DNA from: Actinoplanes aureus
GTDB taxonomy: Bacteria > Actinomycetota > Actinomycetes > Mycobacteriales > Micromonosporaceae
NCBI RefSeq assembly: GCF_015704865.1
Contig: NZ_JADQTO010000002.1
Span: 426,195-490,194, forward strand
Length of the DNA: 64,000 bases
Reading direction: 5' to 3'
Part shown: piece after piece, positions 41,877 through 49,564 of the stretch
Numbering within the stretch: position 1 is the stretch's first letter
Layout: every line of letters starts with the position of its first letter
Made by a program: the position numbers and the translations under genes
The notes under the pieces: generated by a model
What the model saw: the letters and a program-made list of their open reading frames with translations, nothing else
What the model was told of the DNA's origin: nothing
Database searches by the model: none

Positions 41877-43166
41877 ATGGTTCGTTCCGTCTGGCTGCCC
41901 CGGGTCGCACTGACCCTCTTCACCACCGTCTCCGCCGCGGCGCTCGCCGCGCCCGCGCAGGCCGCTGCCGTGGCCGGCTTCGCTTCGGTGTCGGGGACGA
42001 CGGTGCAGTACAAGGCAGCGAAGGGTAAGCAGAACAAGGTCGTGGTGACCCGCTCGGGGAACACGGTCACGATCGACGACCGGGTCGCGGTCAAGCCCGG
42101 CAAGGGCTGCAAGGCGGTCAAGCGGGACAAGACCAAGGTCAGATGCACGACGTCCAAGGCGCCGGGCCGGGTCCGGGTCTACACGTACGACCGGGCCGAC
42201 TCGATCCGTAACAGCACGAGCCTGCCGATCTACGCGGACGGTGGCACCGCCGCCGACACCATCGTCGGAGGTCCGGCCTCCGACCGGCTGGACGGTCAGA
42301 GTGGCGCCGACAAGATCTACGGTGGCGGCGGCAACGACGTCATCGAGGGCTGGACCGGTGCGAACCAGATCTGGGGCGGCTCCGGCGAGGACCACATCCG
42401 GGTGTGGACCGGCGCGAACGTGATCTACGGCGGCGCTGCGAAGGACACCGTCTGGGGCAGTAACAGCGCGGACCGCATCTATGGCGAGGCCGGGCGCGAC
42501 GAGCTCTTCGGGCAGGGCGGCAACGACGTCATCGACGGTGGCGCCGACCGTGACTACATCCTCGGTGAGGACGGCGTCGACGTCCTGTACGGCGGTGCCG
42601 GCAACGACTACCTCCGCGGCGACTACGGCAACGACACGCTGCACGGCGGGGACGGCGTCGACGAGCTGCACGCCGAGAACGGCAACGACCGGGTCTACGG
42701 CGGTGCCGGCGACGACCAGATCTACGCGAACGCCATCCAGAACGACGGGGACAAGGAAGGCCAGGGCGCGGACTACTACTCCGGCGGTGCCGGTATTGAC
42801 CGCGTCAGCTACGGCTCCTACCTCACCTCCGCGGTCACCGCGGACGCCGACGGCCTCAACGGCGACGACGGGGCGGACGGGGAGGGCGACACCATCGCGA
42901 CCGACGTGGAGACCATCTGGGGCGGCTCCGGCGATGACAAGCTCTACGGCCGGGACGCTCCCGACACGCTGGTCGGCGGGGCCGGCGACGACCGGTTGCA
43001 GGGCAACGGGGGCTATGACGTTCTCTACGGCGACGGCGGCGACGACTACCTCGACGGCGGCAACGACGGCGTGTTGGACGCCCTCGACGGCGGCGACAAC
43101 TACGACAGCTGCCACCACTGGGACATGGACGAGCTCGGGGACTGCGAGCGGTACATCACTCCCTAG
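41877..43166 (+). CDS. Secreted RTX (hemolysin-type Ca2+-binding) repeat protein
   Basis: 429 residues. Signal peptide ('VALTLFTTVSAAALAAPAQA'), a short beta domain, then many nonapeptide GGxGxDxux repeats from about residue 120 ('YGGGGNDVIEGW', 'YGGAGNDYLRGDYGNDTLHG', 'YGDGGDDYLDGGNDG'), which coil into a Ca2+-binding parallel beta-roll. There are two Cys near the C-terminus ('SCHHWDMDELGDCE') that can form a disulfide cap. ATG 41877 follows GGGGAGGA; TAAAAT at 41823-41828 is a possible -10. No type I secretion genes are near, and the N-terminal signal indicates Sec export. Confidence 0.88.
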   Translation: MVRSVWLPRVALTLFTTVSAAALAAPAQAAAVAGFASVSGTTVQYKAAKGKQNKVVVTRSGNTVTIDDRVAVKPGKGCKAVKRDKTKVRCTTSKAPGRVRVYTYDRADSIRNSTSLPIYADGGTAADTIVGGPASDRLDGQSGADKIYGGGGNDVIEGWTGANQIWGGSGEDHIRVWTGANVIYGGAAKDTVWGSNSADRIYGEAGRDELFGQGGNDVIDGGADRDYILGEDGVDVLYGGAGNDYLRGDYGNDTLHGGDGVDELHAENGNDRVYGGAGDDQIYANAIQNDGDKEGQGADYYSGGAGIDRVSYGSYLTSAVTADADGLNGDDGADGEGDTIATDVETIWGGSGDDKLYGRDAPDTLVGGAGDDRLQGNGGYDVLYGDGGDDYLDGGNDGVLDALDGGDNYDSCHHWDMDELGDCERYITP

Positions 43167-43495
43167 GTCCGGTGAGTGCGGAGCTCCACCAGGAGTCCGT
43201 CACGATCGGTGAGCACCGCTCCGAGGATGCGCCGGCCTGCCGCGAGCAGGTCGGCGACATCCGGGGTGCTCAGGGCGTACATCACCAGGGCGCCCTCGCG
43301 AAACGAGACCACGATGCCGGCCCGGCGCAGGACCGCCAGCTGCTGCGACAGGTTCGACGCCTCCACGTCGATCTCGGCGAGCAGGTCGCGGACCGGTTTC
43401 GGGCCGTCCTGGAGCAGCTCCAGCACGCGGATCCGGACCGGGTGGCCGAGGGTGCGGAACATCTCGGCCTTCGCCTGATACAGCGGCACTGACAC
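43163..43495 (-). CDS. ArsR family transcriptional regulator
   Basis: 110 residues: 'AEMFRTLGHPVRIRVLELLQ', 'DVEASNLSQQLAVLRRAGIV', 'REGALVMYALSTPDVADLL'. This is the ArsR winged helix, recognition helix 'ASNLSQQLAVLRRAG'. No Cys ligands for metals occur in the DNA-binding helix, so the signal may not be a metal. GTG start 43495 follows AGGAGGGG. Converges with the RTX gene (4-nt overlap). Confidence 0.88.
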   Translation of the reverse strand: MSVPLYQAKAEMFRTLGHPVRIRVLELLQDGPKPVRDLLAEIDVEASNLSQQLAVLRRAGIVVSFREGALVMYALSTPDVADLLAAGRRILGAVLTDRDGLLVELRTHRT

Positions 43496-43716
43496 GGCGT
43501 CCCCTCCTGGCTCTCCCCATCGCCCAACTGCGGGGACGCCGGCGCGGTAACGGCATGTGCGGATATTCGGAGTTGCAGAACTCTTCAACTCGGGGATCAC
43601 ACAGACAATTGATCCCACGGGATGAAGCGGTCGAGCCGGACAACAGGTGCGACCCGATCCGGCCGGAGTCGTCCACGCTCGGCACAGACCTGAGCGAGCG
43701 TGTAGGAGGACCCGAG

Positions 43717-44088
43717 ATGCCGGACATGGACGTAGCCCTCAAGGACGCGATGCAGATCGACGGTGCCATCGGCGCCGCGCTCGTCGACCGATCGAGCGGG
43801 ATGGCGCTGGGCGTTTCCGGGGGCGGCCGGGACTTCGATCTGACCGTGGCGGCCGCCGCCAACACCGAGGTGATCCGGGCGAAGCTGCGCACCATGGAGA
43901 TGCTCAACCTGCGCGAGAAGATCGAGGACATCCTGGTCACATTGGACTCGCAGTACCACCTGATCCGGCCGCTGACCGGGCGGTCCGGGAAGGGACTCTT
44001 CCTCTACCTGGCGCTGAACAAGGACCGGGCCAACCTGGCGCTGGCCCGGCACCAGCTCAAGCGGATCGAGGGAAACCTGGACATCTGA
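43717..44088 (+). CDS. Roadblock/LC7-domain protein
   Basis: 123 residues. The fold is indicated by 'IDGAIGAALVDRSSGMALGV', helix 'AAAANTEVIRAKLRTMEML', and strands 'IEDILVTLDSQYHLIRPL', 'KGLFLYLALNKDRANLALAR'. Roadblock proteins act as GAPs or partners of small Ras-like GTPases (MglB-type) in signalling. No GTPase gene lies in the window, so the partner must be elsewhere. AGGAGGA ribosome site at 43704-43710. Confidence 0.82.
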   Translation: MPDMDVALKDAMQIDGAIGAALVDRSSGMALGVSGGGRDFDLTVAAAANTEVIRAKLRTMEMLNLREKIEDILVTLDSQYHLIRPLTGRSGKGLFLYLALNKDRANLALARHQLKRIEGNLDI

Positions 44089-44119
44089 GCGTCGCTCCTG
44101 GTGGAGACTGGGCCGGGAG

Positions 44120-44848
44120 GTGGTCCAGGTGCTCGCTCCGCCGATGGCCGAGATCCGTACCGCGATGATGATCCAGCAGTGGCGGCAGCTGACATTCCTG
44201 CACTGGCGCTATCCGGCCGAGGCGGTGCGCCGGCTACTGCCGGCGGAGCTCACCCCGCACACCATCGACGGTGAGGTCTGGGTCGGGCTGATCCCGTTCC
44301 TGATGTGCGACGTACGGCCCCCGAAGATCCCCGAGATGCCCTGGTTGTCCCGTTTCCCCGAGACCAACCTGCGCACCTACGTGCAGGGGCCGGACGGTGG
44401 CACCGGCATCTGGTTCTTCTCCCTCGACGCGGCCCGGTTGCCGGCCGTCGCGGTGGCCCGGGCCGGCCTCGGCCTGCCCTACCGCTGGGCCCGGATGTCG
44501 CTGCGCGCCGCGGGTGACGTGATGACGTACGAGGGCACCCGGCTGGCCGAGCCACGCGGCGCCGGCTACCGGATCCAGGTCCGCTCCGATGCCGAGTACC
44601 CGGAGCCGGAACTGGGCCCGCTCGATCATTTCCTGACGAGCCGGCACCGGCTCTACACGGTGAAGATGGGCCGCCTCGTCACCGTGGACGTCTGGCACCC
44701 GCCGTGGCAGCTGTACCGCGGCGAGGTCCTGGAACTGCGGCAGAACCTAACGGAGGCGGCCGGCCTGCCCCGCCCGCACGGCGCCCCGCTGGTGCACGTG
44801 GCGCCCGGGGTGCGAACCCGGATCGGGCTTCCGAGGATTCTCCGCTGA
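44120..44848 (+). CDS. DUF2071 (YqjF-like) protein
   Basis: 242 residues with the DUF2071 pattern: 'WRQLTFLHWRYPAEAVRRLL', 'DGEVWVGLIPFLMCDVRPP', 'ETNLRTYVQGPDGGTGIWFF', 'LDHFLTSRHRLYTV', 'HPPWQLYRGEVLEL'. The family resembles acetoacetate decarboxylase in fold; function unknown. Cytoplasmic. It follows the roadblock gene by 31 nt and may share its transcript. Confidence 0.85.
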   Translation: MVQVLAPPMAEIRTAMMIQQWRQLTFLHWRYPAEAVRRLLPAELTPHTIDGEVWVGLIPFLMCDVRPPKIPEMPWLSRFPETNLRTYVQGPDGGTGIWFFSLDAARLPAVAVARAGLGLPYRWARMSLRAAGDVMTYEGTRLAEPRGAGYRIQVRSDAEYPEPELGPLDHFLTSRHRLYTVKMGRLVTVDVWHPPWQLYRGEVLELRQNLTEAAGLPRPHGAPLVHVAPGVRTRIGLPRILR

Positions 44849-44905
44849 CGATTCGCACACCAGTTCGAGTTATCCACAGCCTGTGTGCTCAGCCTGTGTG
44901 TTTCT

Positions 44906-45529
44906 TCAGCGGCAGCGGCTCAGCCCGGCACCGGTGAGCCGGGGTAAGGCGGCGGCGCGTCCGGTGAGCAGCAGGAGCAGCGCCTCGATCGGGCCGCTCA
45001 CCTCCGGGCCGGAGCCCACCGACCAATCCGTGTCGATGGCGGTCAGCCGAATGCCACGGAACCGCCGGCGAGCCCAGAACGGCCAGCCCATGGTCCACAC
45101 CCGGGTGGCACCGGCCGCCGCGGCCTCCGGCGGCATCGACAGCCTGCGGCCGAGCGGAACGGCGATGTCCTGCGCGTGCACCATCACGTCGAAGAGCATG
45201 TTGCGGTAGTTGGTGACCGCCGGCAGGCGCCGCGATCCGGCATGCTCGCGCAACTCGGCGACCAGATCGGCGGTGGGGCGGGCCGCGTACCGCACGGCGA
45301 GGTCGTGATTGAGCCGGTGAAAGCGGCCGCCGGCCCGGAGCGCCTCGGCCGCCATGGTGAGCGTGCCCGGCGGCTGCGGTGCCATCGCGACATGCGCGGC
45401 GACATCGCGCACGCGCCAGCCGGCACAGAGCGACGGCGTCTCCCACTCGTCCGCGGTCAGCCCGGCCAGCAGGTCCGCGACCGCGCGCCGCTGTTCGGCG
45501 ATGACGGTCCAGCTTTCGTCTCGGTCCAT
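44906..45529 (-). CDS. Maleylpyruvate-isomerase-type mycothiol-dependent enzyme (DinB-like)
   Basis: 207 residues: the MDMPI N-terminal four-helix domain is visible in 'EQRRAVADLLAGLTADEWET', 'SLCAGWRVRDVAAHVAMA' (first metal His) and 'TNYRNMLFDVMVHAQDIAVP' (HxxD, further ligands). Proteins of this family use mycothiol in isomerase or thiol-transfer reactions. It shares a divergent promoter, with a large inverted repeat, with the MarR gene at 45611, whose target it presumably is. Confidence 0.87.
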   Translation of the reverse strand: MDRDESWTVIAEQRRAVADLLAGLTADEWETPSLCAGWRVRDVAAHVAMAPQPPGTLTMAAEALRAGGRFHRLNHDLAVRYAARPTADLVAELREHAGSRRLPAVTNYRNMLFDVMVHAQDIAVPLGRRLSMPPEAAAAGATRVWTMGWPFWARRRFRGIRLTAIDTDWSVGSGPEVSGPIEALLLLLTGRAAALPRLTGAGLSRCR

Positions 45530-45552
45530 GGCCGCCCCTCCCGATGGATTCA

Positions 45553-45589
45553 GTCAGATTCTCTGACTATTATCGTCAGAGAATCTGAC
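45553..45589. promoter_or_regulatory. MarR operator between divergent isomerase and MarR genes
   Basis: Perfect 15-bp arms GTCAGATTCTCTGAC (45553-45567) and GTCAGAGAATCTGAC (45575-45589) around TATTATC, which supplies a -10-like TATTAT. One bound dimer pair would block both divergent promoters. Confidence 0.88.
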
Positions 45590-45610
45590 GAACAGTCAAG
45601 GAGTCGTCAC

Positions 45611-46051
45611 ATGCCGCAAGACGATCTGAACGTCGGCCTGCTGATGTTCATCGCCTACCGGGAAATGGAGCGCCGCGTCCTCGACGCGGTGGTGGCGGCC
45701 GGATTCGACGACATCACGCTCGCCCAGGCACGGGTCTTCCAGCGCATCGGGCCGGACGGCACGCGGCTCGGCGAGCTCGCCGAGCAGGCCCAGGTGACCA
45801 AGCAGACCGCCGGCTTCCTGGTCGACCAGCTGGAGCGCGCCGGATATGTCGAGCGGGTCGCGGATCCCGCCGACGCCCGCGCCAAACTGGTCCGGATCGC
45901 CGAGAAGGGCCGGGCCGCCGGTTCGATCGCCGGGCGGACGGTCGCCGAGGTCGAGGCCGAGTGGCACGCTCACCTGGGCAGACAGCGGATGGATCAGCTG
46001 CGCGAGGCGCTCTCCCGGCTACGCGAGATCACTGATAGGTACGCCCGGTGA
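45611..46051 (+). CDS. MarR family transcriptional regulator
   Basis: 146 residues: 'LLMFIAYREMERRVLDAVVA', 'ITLAQARVFQRIGPDGTRLG', 'LAEQAQVTKQTAGFLVDQLE', 'GYVERVADPADARAKLVRI'. The winged helix and flanking dimer helices are complete. AAGGAG precedes ATG 45611. Autoregulation and control of the divergent isomerase through the 15-bp inverted repeat are likely. Its 3' end overlaps the convergent bioY gene by 23 nt. Confidence 0.93.
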   Translation: MPQDDLNVGLLMFIAYREMERRVLDAVVAAGFDDITLAQARVFQRIGPDGTRLGELAEQAQVTKQTAGFLVDQLERAGYVERVADPADARAKLVRIAEKGRAAGSIAGRTVAEVEAEWHAHLGRQRMDQLREALSRLREITDRYAR

Positions 46052-46643
46052 ACCGGCGGTTCACCAGCGCCCAGGTGGCGGGCAGCAGAGCGGCCGCGAG
46101 CGCGGTCTTCAGCACATCACCGAAGAGGTACGGGATGAGCCCCTTGGTGACCGCCGTGGTCAGGTCCATCCCCGTGGCGAAGGCGAGCCAGGGCACCCCG
46201 ACCAGGTAGATCAGCACGTTCCCGGCGGCCATCAGCGCGATGGTGAGCCCCGGCCGGCGGTCCGCGCCCAACGCCGCGAGCTGGCCGGTCAGGGCCGCCG
46301 CGACGATGAATCCGAGCAGGTAGCCGGCCGTCGCGGCGGGCCAGCCGGCGCTGCCGTCGGCGAACCAGGGCACGCCGAGCACGCCGGCCACCAGGTACAC
46401 CAGCATGCCGGCCGCACCGCGGTAAGCGCCGAGGGTGGCGCCGACCAGCAGGACGGCGAAGGTCTGGCCGGTGATCGGCACCGGGGTTCCAGGCACCGGG
46501 ATCGCGATCTGCGCGGCGGCGCCCACGGTGGCCGCGGCGCCCACGACGAGGACCACGTCACGCACCAGGGAGCGGCCCCACACGTCCGCCAGAACTCCGG
46601 TCGGGCGTCCGGGTACCACCGTGCTGAATACGCCGTCGGTCAC
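46029..46643 (-). CDS. bioY: BioY biotin transporter S component
   Basis: 204 residues, six membrane helices, with the BioY signatures 'IAIPVPGTPVPITGQTFAVL' and 'GATLGAYRGAAGMLVYLVAG', then 'GYLLGFIVAAALTGQLA' and 'LIPYLFGDVLKTALAAALLP' (the last conserved Asp-Lys pair). It binds biotin in the membrane and can act alone or with an ECF A/T module; none is adjacent. GTG start with GGAGGGA. The leader can fold to hide the ribosome site. Confidence 0.92.
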   Translation of the reverse strand: MTDGVFSTVVPGRPTGVLADVWGRSLVRDVVLVVGAAATVGAAAQIAIPVPGTPVPITGQTFAVLLVGATLGAYRGAAGMLVYLVAGVLGVPWFADGSAGWPAATAGYLLGFIVAAALTGQLAALGADRRPGLTIALMAAGNVLIYLVGVPWLAFATGMDLTTAVTKGLIPYLFGDVLKTALAAALLPATWALVNRRFTGRTYQ

Positions 46644-46648
46644 GTAAG

Positions 46649-46670
46649 TCCCTCCTGTGCCTTGGAGGGA
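46649..46670 (-). promoter_or_regulatory. Leader hairpin covering the bioY ribosome-binding site
   Basis: On the minus strand TCCCTCC (plus 46664-46670) can pair with the Shine-Dalgarno GGAGGGA (46649-46655), which sits 5 nt before the GTG. The 8-nt loop makes it a small stable stem. It is not a known biotin element. Confidence 0.55.
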
Positions 46671-46749
46671 ACCCTAGATCGCAACCGCCCGGAAGGGCAG
46701 TGCTGAAAAGTGAATGTGATGTTGTGGTGATCGCACAAACCAGAGGTGG

Positions 46750-47364
46750 TCAGCCGCCCACTTCGCTGATCTCGACGAGTGGTGCGCCGTTCCACCACTG
46801 GGCGTGCAGGACGAAGCTGCGCGCGGTCGAGGTGAAATAGATCGCCAGGTTCGTGTCGGAGCCGGTCTTCTGCACCGTGTATCCGTCGGCGGGAGTGGCG
46901 GTGACCAACGCGACGGTCCCCGCGCTGGTCATCTTGATGACGGCCTGACCGCCGTCACAGCGGAACGAGCGCACGTACGTCTTCACGCCGTCGTCACCCA
47001 TGGTGACCGTCCAACCGTTCTCGGTCGTCGTCGACGGCCTCGTGGTGGCGGGTGGGGCCGGCGCGGTGGTGGCGGCCGGCTTCGACGACGGCTTGCGGCG
47101 AGTCTTGGACGGAACCGCACGCGACGGCTCGGACGTCGAGGACGAGGCAGACGGTGCCGGGTGTTCCGGAGCGGCCGGTGCGGGCGCCGGTGGGCTGGTC
47201 GTGGTGACCGCCACCTCGGCGGCCGGCAACTGGTCGAGATCCGGCAACTCGTCGTCGGCGCGGGCCGCGTTCAGCACCGGGGAGAGCGCGAACGAGGAGA
47301 GCACGATGCTGGTCGCGGTGGCCACGCACCACCCGGCTATCGGCAGCCACCTGGAAGATCGCAC
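46750..47364 (-). CDS. Membrane-anchored exported protein with Pro/Thr/Ala linker
   Basis: 204 residues. One N-terminal hydrophobic segment (about 8-30, 'IAGWCVATATSIVLSSFALS'), then ~75 residues of Pro/Ala/Ser/Thr linker, then a small beta-rich domain ('GWTVTMGDDGVKTYVRSFRC', 'AVIKMTSAGTVALVTATPAD', 'LAIYFTSTARSFVLHAQWWN'). No family recognised. GTG start. It is divergent from the response regulator with 36 nt between starts, so it may be a target of, or sensor accessory to, that two-component system. Confidence 0.75.
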   Translation of the reverse strand: MRSSRWLPIAGWCVATATSIVLSSFALSPVLNAARADDELPDLDQLPAAEVAVTTTSPPAPAPAAPEHPAPSASSSTSEPSRAVPSKTRRKPSSKPAATTAPAPPATTRPSTTTENGWTVTMGDDGVKTYVRSFRCDGGQAVIKMTSAGTVALVTATPADGYTVQKTGSDTNLAIYFTSTARSFVLHAQWWNGAPLVEISEVGG

Positions 47365-47400
47365 GCGGCCATCCTCTCACCTGGCCCTATTGTTTGCGCC

Positions 47401-48087
47401 ATGGCGTTGATCCTGTTGGTCGAGGACGACCGCATCATCACGGCCGCGCTGACCCGTGCGCTGACCGACGCCGGGCATGTCGTACGCCCGGTCGGCCAGG
47501 CCGCCCAGGCATTGCGGATCGTCACCCAGGAACGGCCGGACCTGGTCATTCTCGATCTTGGGCTGCCCGACATCGACGGCACCGACGCGCTGCGGATGAT
47601 GCGTACCGTCTCCGACGTGCCGGTCATCGTCGCCACCGCCCGGCGGTCCGAGGCGGACATCATCGCCCTGCTCCAGGCCGGTGCCGACGACTACGTGACC
47701 AAGCCGTTCTCCGGCGGGCACATCCTGGCCCGGATCTCGGCGGTGCTGCGGCGGGCGCGGACCACCACCGAGGAACAGCCGAACGCCATCACCGTGGGTG
47801 AGCTGGTGATCAAGCCGAGGCAGCGCCGGGTGGAGTTGCGGGGTGAGCCGTTGCAGCTGACCCGGCGCGAGTTCGACGTGCTCGCGTACCTCGCCGAGCG
47901 GGTCGGCCAGGTGATCAGCCGGCGCGAGCTGATGAACCAGGTCTGGCAGCAGGCCCGGATCGGTGAGGAACAGACCATCGACGTCCACATCTCCTGGCTG
48001 CGCCGCAAACTGGGCGAGACCGCCGCGAAGCCTCGCTTCCTGCACACCGTCCGAGGAGTCGGAGTCATGATGGTCGATCCCCAATGA
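47401..48087 (+). CDS. OmpR/PhoB-type response regulator
   Basis: 228 residues. Receiver domain 1-115: acidic pair 'VEDD', phospho-acceptor Asp52 in 'LVILDLGLPDIDG', Thr/Ala switch 'VPVIVATARR' and Lys in 'DDYVTKPF'. Winged-helix domain 130-225: 'LQLTRREFDVLAYLAERVGQ', 'TIDVHISWLRRKLGE', 'LHTVRGVGVMM'. TATTGT at 47388-47393 ends 7 nt before the ATG, so the message is probably leaderless. A histidine kinase follows. Confidence 0.93.
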   Translation: MALILLVEDDRIITAALTRALTDAGHVVRPVGQAAQALRIVTQERPDLVILDLGLPDIDGTDALRMMRTVSDVPVIVATARRSEADIIALLQAGADDYVTKPFSGGHILARISAVLRRARTTTEEQPNAITVGELVIKPRQRRVELRGEPLQLTRREFDVLAYLAERVGQVISRRELMNQVWQQARIGEEQTIDVHISWLRRKLGETAAKPRFLHTVRGVGVMMVDPQ

Positions 48088-49493
48088 ACCTTTTTCAACC
48101 TGGCAACGGGCCCGAGGGTTCCGGGTCGTTGGCCGGCGCCGGCAGCAGCGGCCCTGGCCACGTTGAAAAAAGTTCAATGAGGTGGGCGCTGAACCGCCTG
48201 GCGCTCGCCATCACCTCGATGGTCGCGCTGGCGTTCCTCGTGCCGCTGGCGGTCGCGGTCCGGCAGATCGCCTACGACCAGGCCATCTCCGAGGCCCGGC
48301 AGCAGGCCACCGCGATGGTGACCGTGCTCGGGGTGGACAACGACCTGGTGGCGCTCACCAACGCGGTGGCCAGCACCGCCGCGGGCAGCGCCGGGCAGCT
48401 CGCCATCCATCTGCCCGGCCTGGAGCCGATCGGCACCTCGCATCTCACCGACGCGACGGTGCGGCGGGCCGTGCAGGAACGGCGGTCGGCGACCGCGGAG
48501 GCGACCGGCGGCATCGCCTATCTCCAGCCCACCGTGCTGACCGACGGCCGTACCGTCGTGGTCGAGGTCTTCGTCCCGGCGGAGGAGACCCGGCGCGGCG
48601 TCTGGTCGGCCTGGCTCGCCCTCGGCGGGCTGGCGATCGTGCTGGTCGGCGGCTCGGTGCTGCTGGCCGACCGGCTCGGCGGCCAGCTGGTCAAATCCAC
48701 CCGCCAGCTCGCCGCGGCCACCCGCCGCCTGGGCGGCGGCGAGCTGAACGAGCGCATCACCCCGACCGGGCCGCGCGAGCTGCGCGACGCGGCCCGGGAC
48801 TTCAACACCATGGCCGACGATCTGCGCCGGCTGCTGGATCGCGAGCGCGAGCTGGCCGCCGACCTTTCCCACCGATTGCGTACGCCGCTGACGGGTCTCC
48901 GCCTCGATGTCGAGGCGATGCCGCCCGGCCCGATCGCCGAACGGATGCGGCAGGCCTGTGACCTGCTCGACGAGGAACTCGAAGCGATTATCACCGGGGC
49001 CCGGCTGGGCAGTATCGAGACCCGCGGCACCGAGGAGTGCGACCTGGTCGAGGTGCTCGCCGACCGGCTGGCCTTCTGGTCGGTGCTGGCCGAGGACCAG
49101 GAGCGACCCTGGGAGGTGGTCGGCGGCAACGAACCGGTCATGGTCCCGATGCCGCCCAGCGAGGTGATCCTGGTGGTGGACGCGCTGCTGGGCAACGTCT
49201 TCTCGCACACCCCGGACGGCACCGCCTTCCGGGTGAGCGTCTCGGCCAGCGGGCTGCTCGTCGACGACGCCGGCCCCGGCATCCCCGACCCGGAGAACGC
49301 GGTGAAACGCGGCTTCAGCGGCGCGGGTTCGACCGGTCTGGGTCTCGACATCGTCCGCCGCGCTGCCGAAACCGTCCGTGGGCAGATGGTCATGGACCGT
49401 AGTCCGCTCGGCGGCGCACGGATTGGATTCCTGCTCCACGCCGCCCCTGCCGAGCCCGTCGCACGCTTTCATAAGGGTTTTCGGTCGCCTTAA
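48084..49493 (+). CDS. HAMP-containing sensor histidine kinase
   Basis: 469 residues from the overlapping ATG 48084, or 438 from ATG 48177 (Met32, the probable original start). Two membrane helices (about 37-58 and 174-195) enclose an external sensor of ~115 residues; HAMP follows (196-250, 'AAATRRLGGGELNERITPTG'). H-box 'AADLSHRLRTPLTGLRLDVE' with His263, N-box-like 'VDALLGNVFSHTPDG', G1 'VDDAGPGIP', G2 'GAGSTGLGLDIV'. The first 31 residues have no family resemblance and are encoded by the inserted 87 bp plus its duplicated 6 bp. Cognate kinase of the preceding response regulator. Confidence 0.9.
   Translation: MNLFQPGNGPEGSGSLAGAGSSGPGHVEKSSMRWALNRLALAITSMVALAFLVPLAVAVRQIAYDQAISEARQQATAMVTVLGVDNDLVALTNAVASTAAGSAGQLAIHLPGLEPIGTSHLTDATVRRAVQERRSATAEATGGIAYLQPTVLTDGRTVVVEVFVPAEETRRGVWSAWLALGGLAIVLVGGSVLLADRLGGQLVKSTRQLAAATRRLGGGELNERITPTGPRELRDAARDFNTMADDLRRLLDRERELAADLSHRLRTPLTGLRLDVEAMPPGPIAERMRQACDLLDEELEAIITGARLGSIETRGTEECDLVEVLADRLAFWSVLAEDQERPWEVVGGNEPVMVPMPPSEVILVVDALLGNVFSHTPDGTAFRVSVSASGLLVDDAGPGIPDPENAVKRGFSGAGSTGLGLDIVRRAAETVRGQMVMDRSPLGGARIGFLLHAAPAEPVARFHKGFRSP
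48088..48174. mobile_element. Miniature inverted-repeat insertion at the regulator/kinase junction
   Basis: 87 bp bounded by near-identical inverted ends (ACCTTTTTCAACCTGGC and, on the other strand, AACTTTTTTCAACGTGGC) and flanked by a direct repeat CAATGA (48082-48087 and 48175-48180). The repeat is exactly the ancestral stop-start ATGA overlap. A MITE-like insertion with 6-bp target duplication explains this; a stem-loop attenuator is the alternative. Confidence 0.55.
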
Positions 49494-49498
49494 GGCTC

Positions 49499-49521
49499 CG
49501 TTATGGCAGCTCCCCATAACG
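49499..49521 (+). other. Inverted repeat between kinase and LPMO genes
   Basis: CGTTATGG-N7-CCATAACG, 6 nt after the kinase stop and 44 nt before the LPMO start. It may be a weak terminator or, since it is unusually AT-rich and well placed, an operator for the LPMO promoter. Confidence 0.5.
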
Positions 49522-49564
49522 TTCCGGCTCGTAACTGCCAGGACGACATGTTCGGAGAGCTGAC

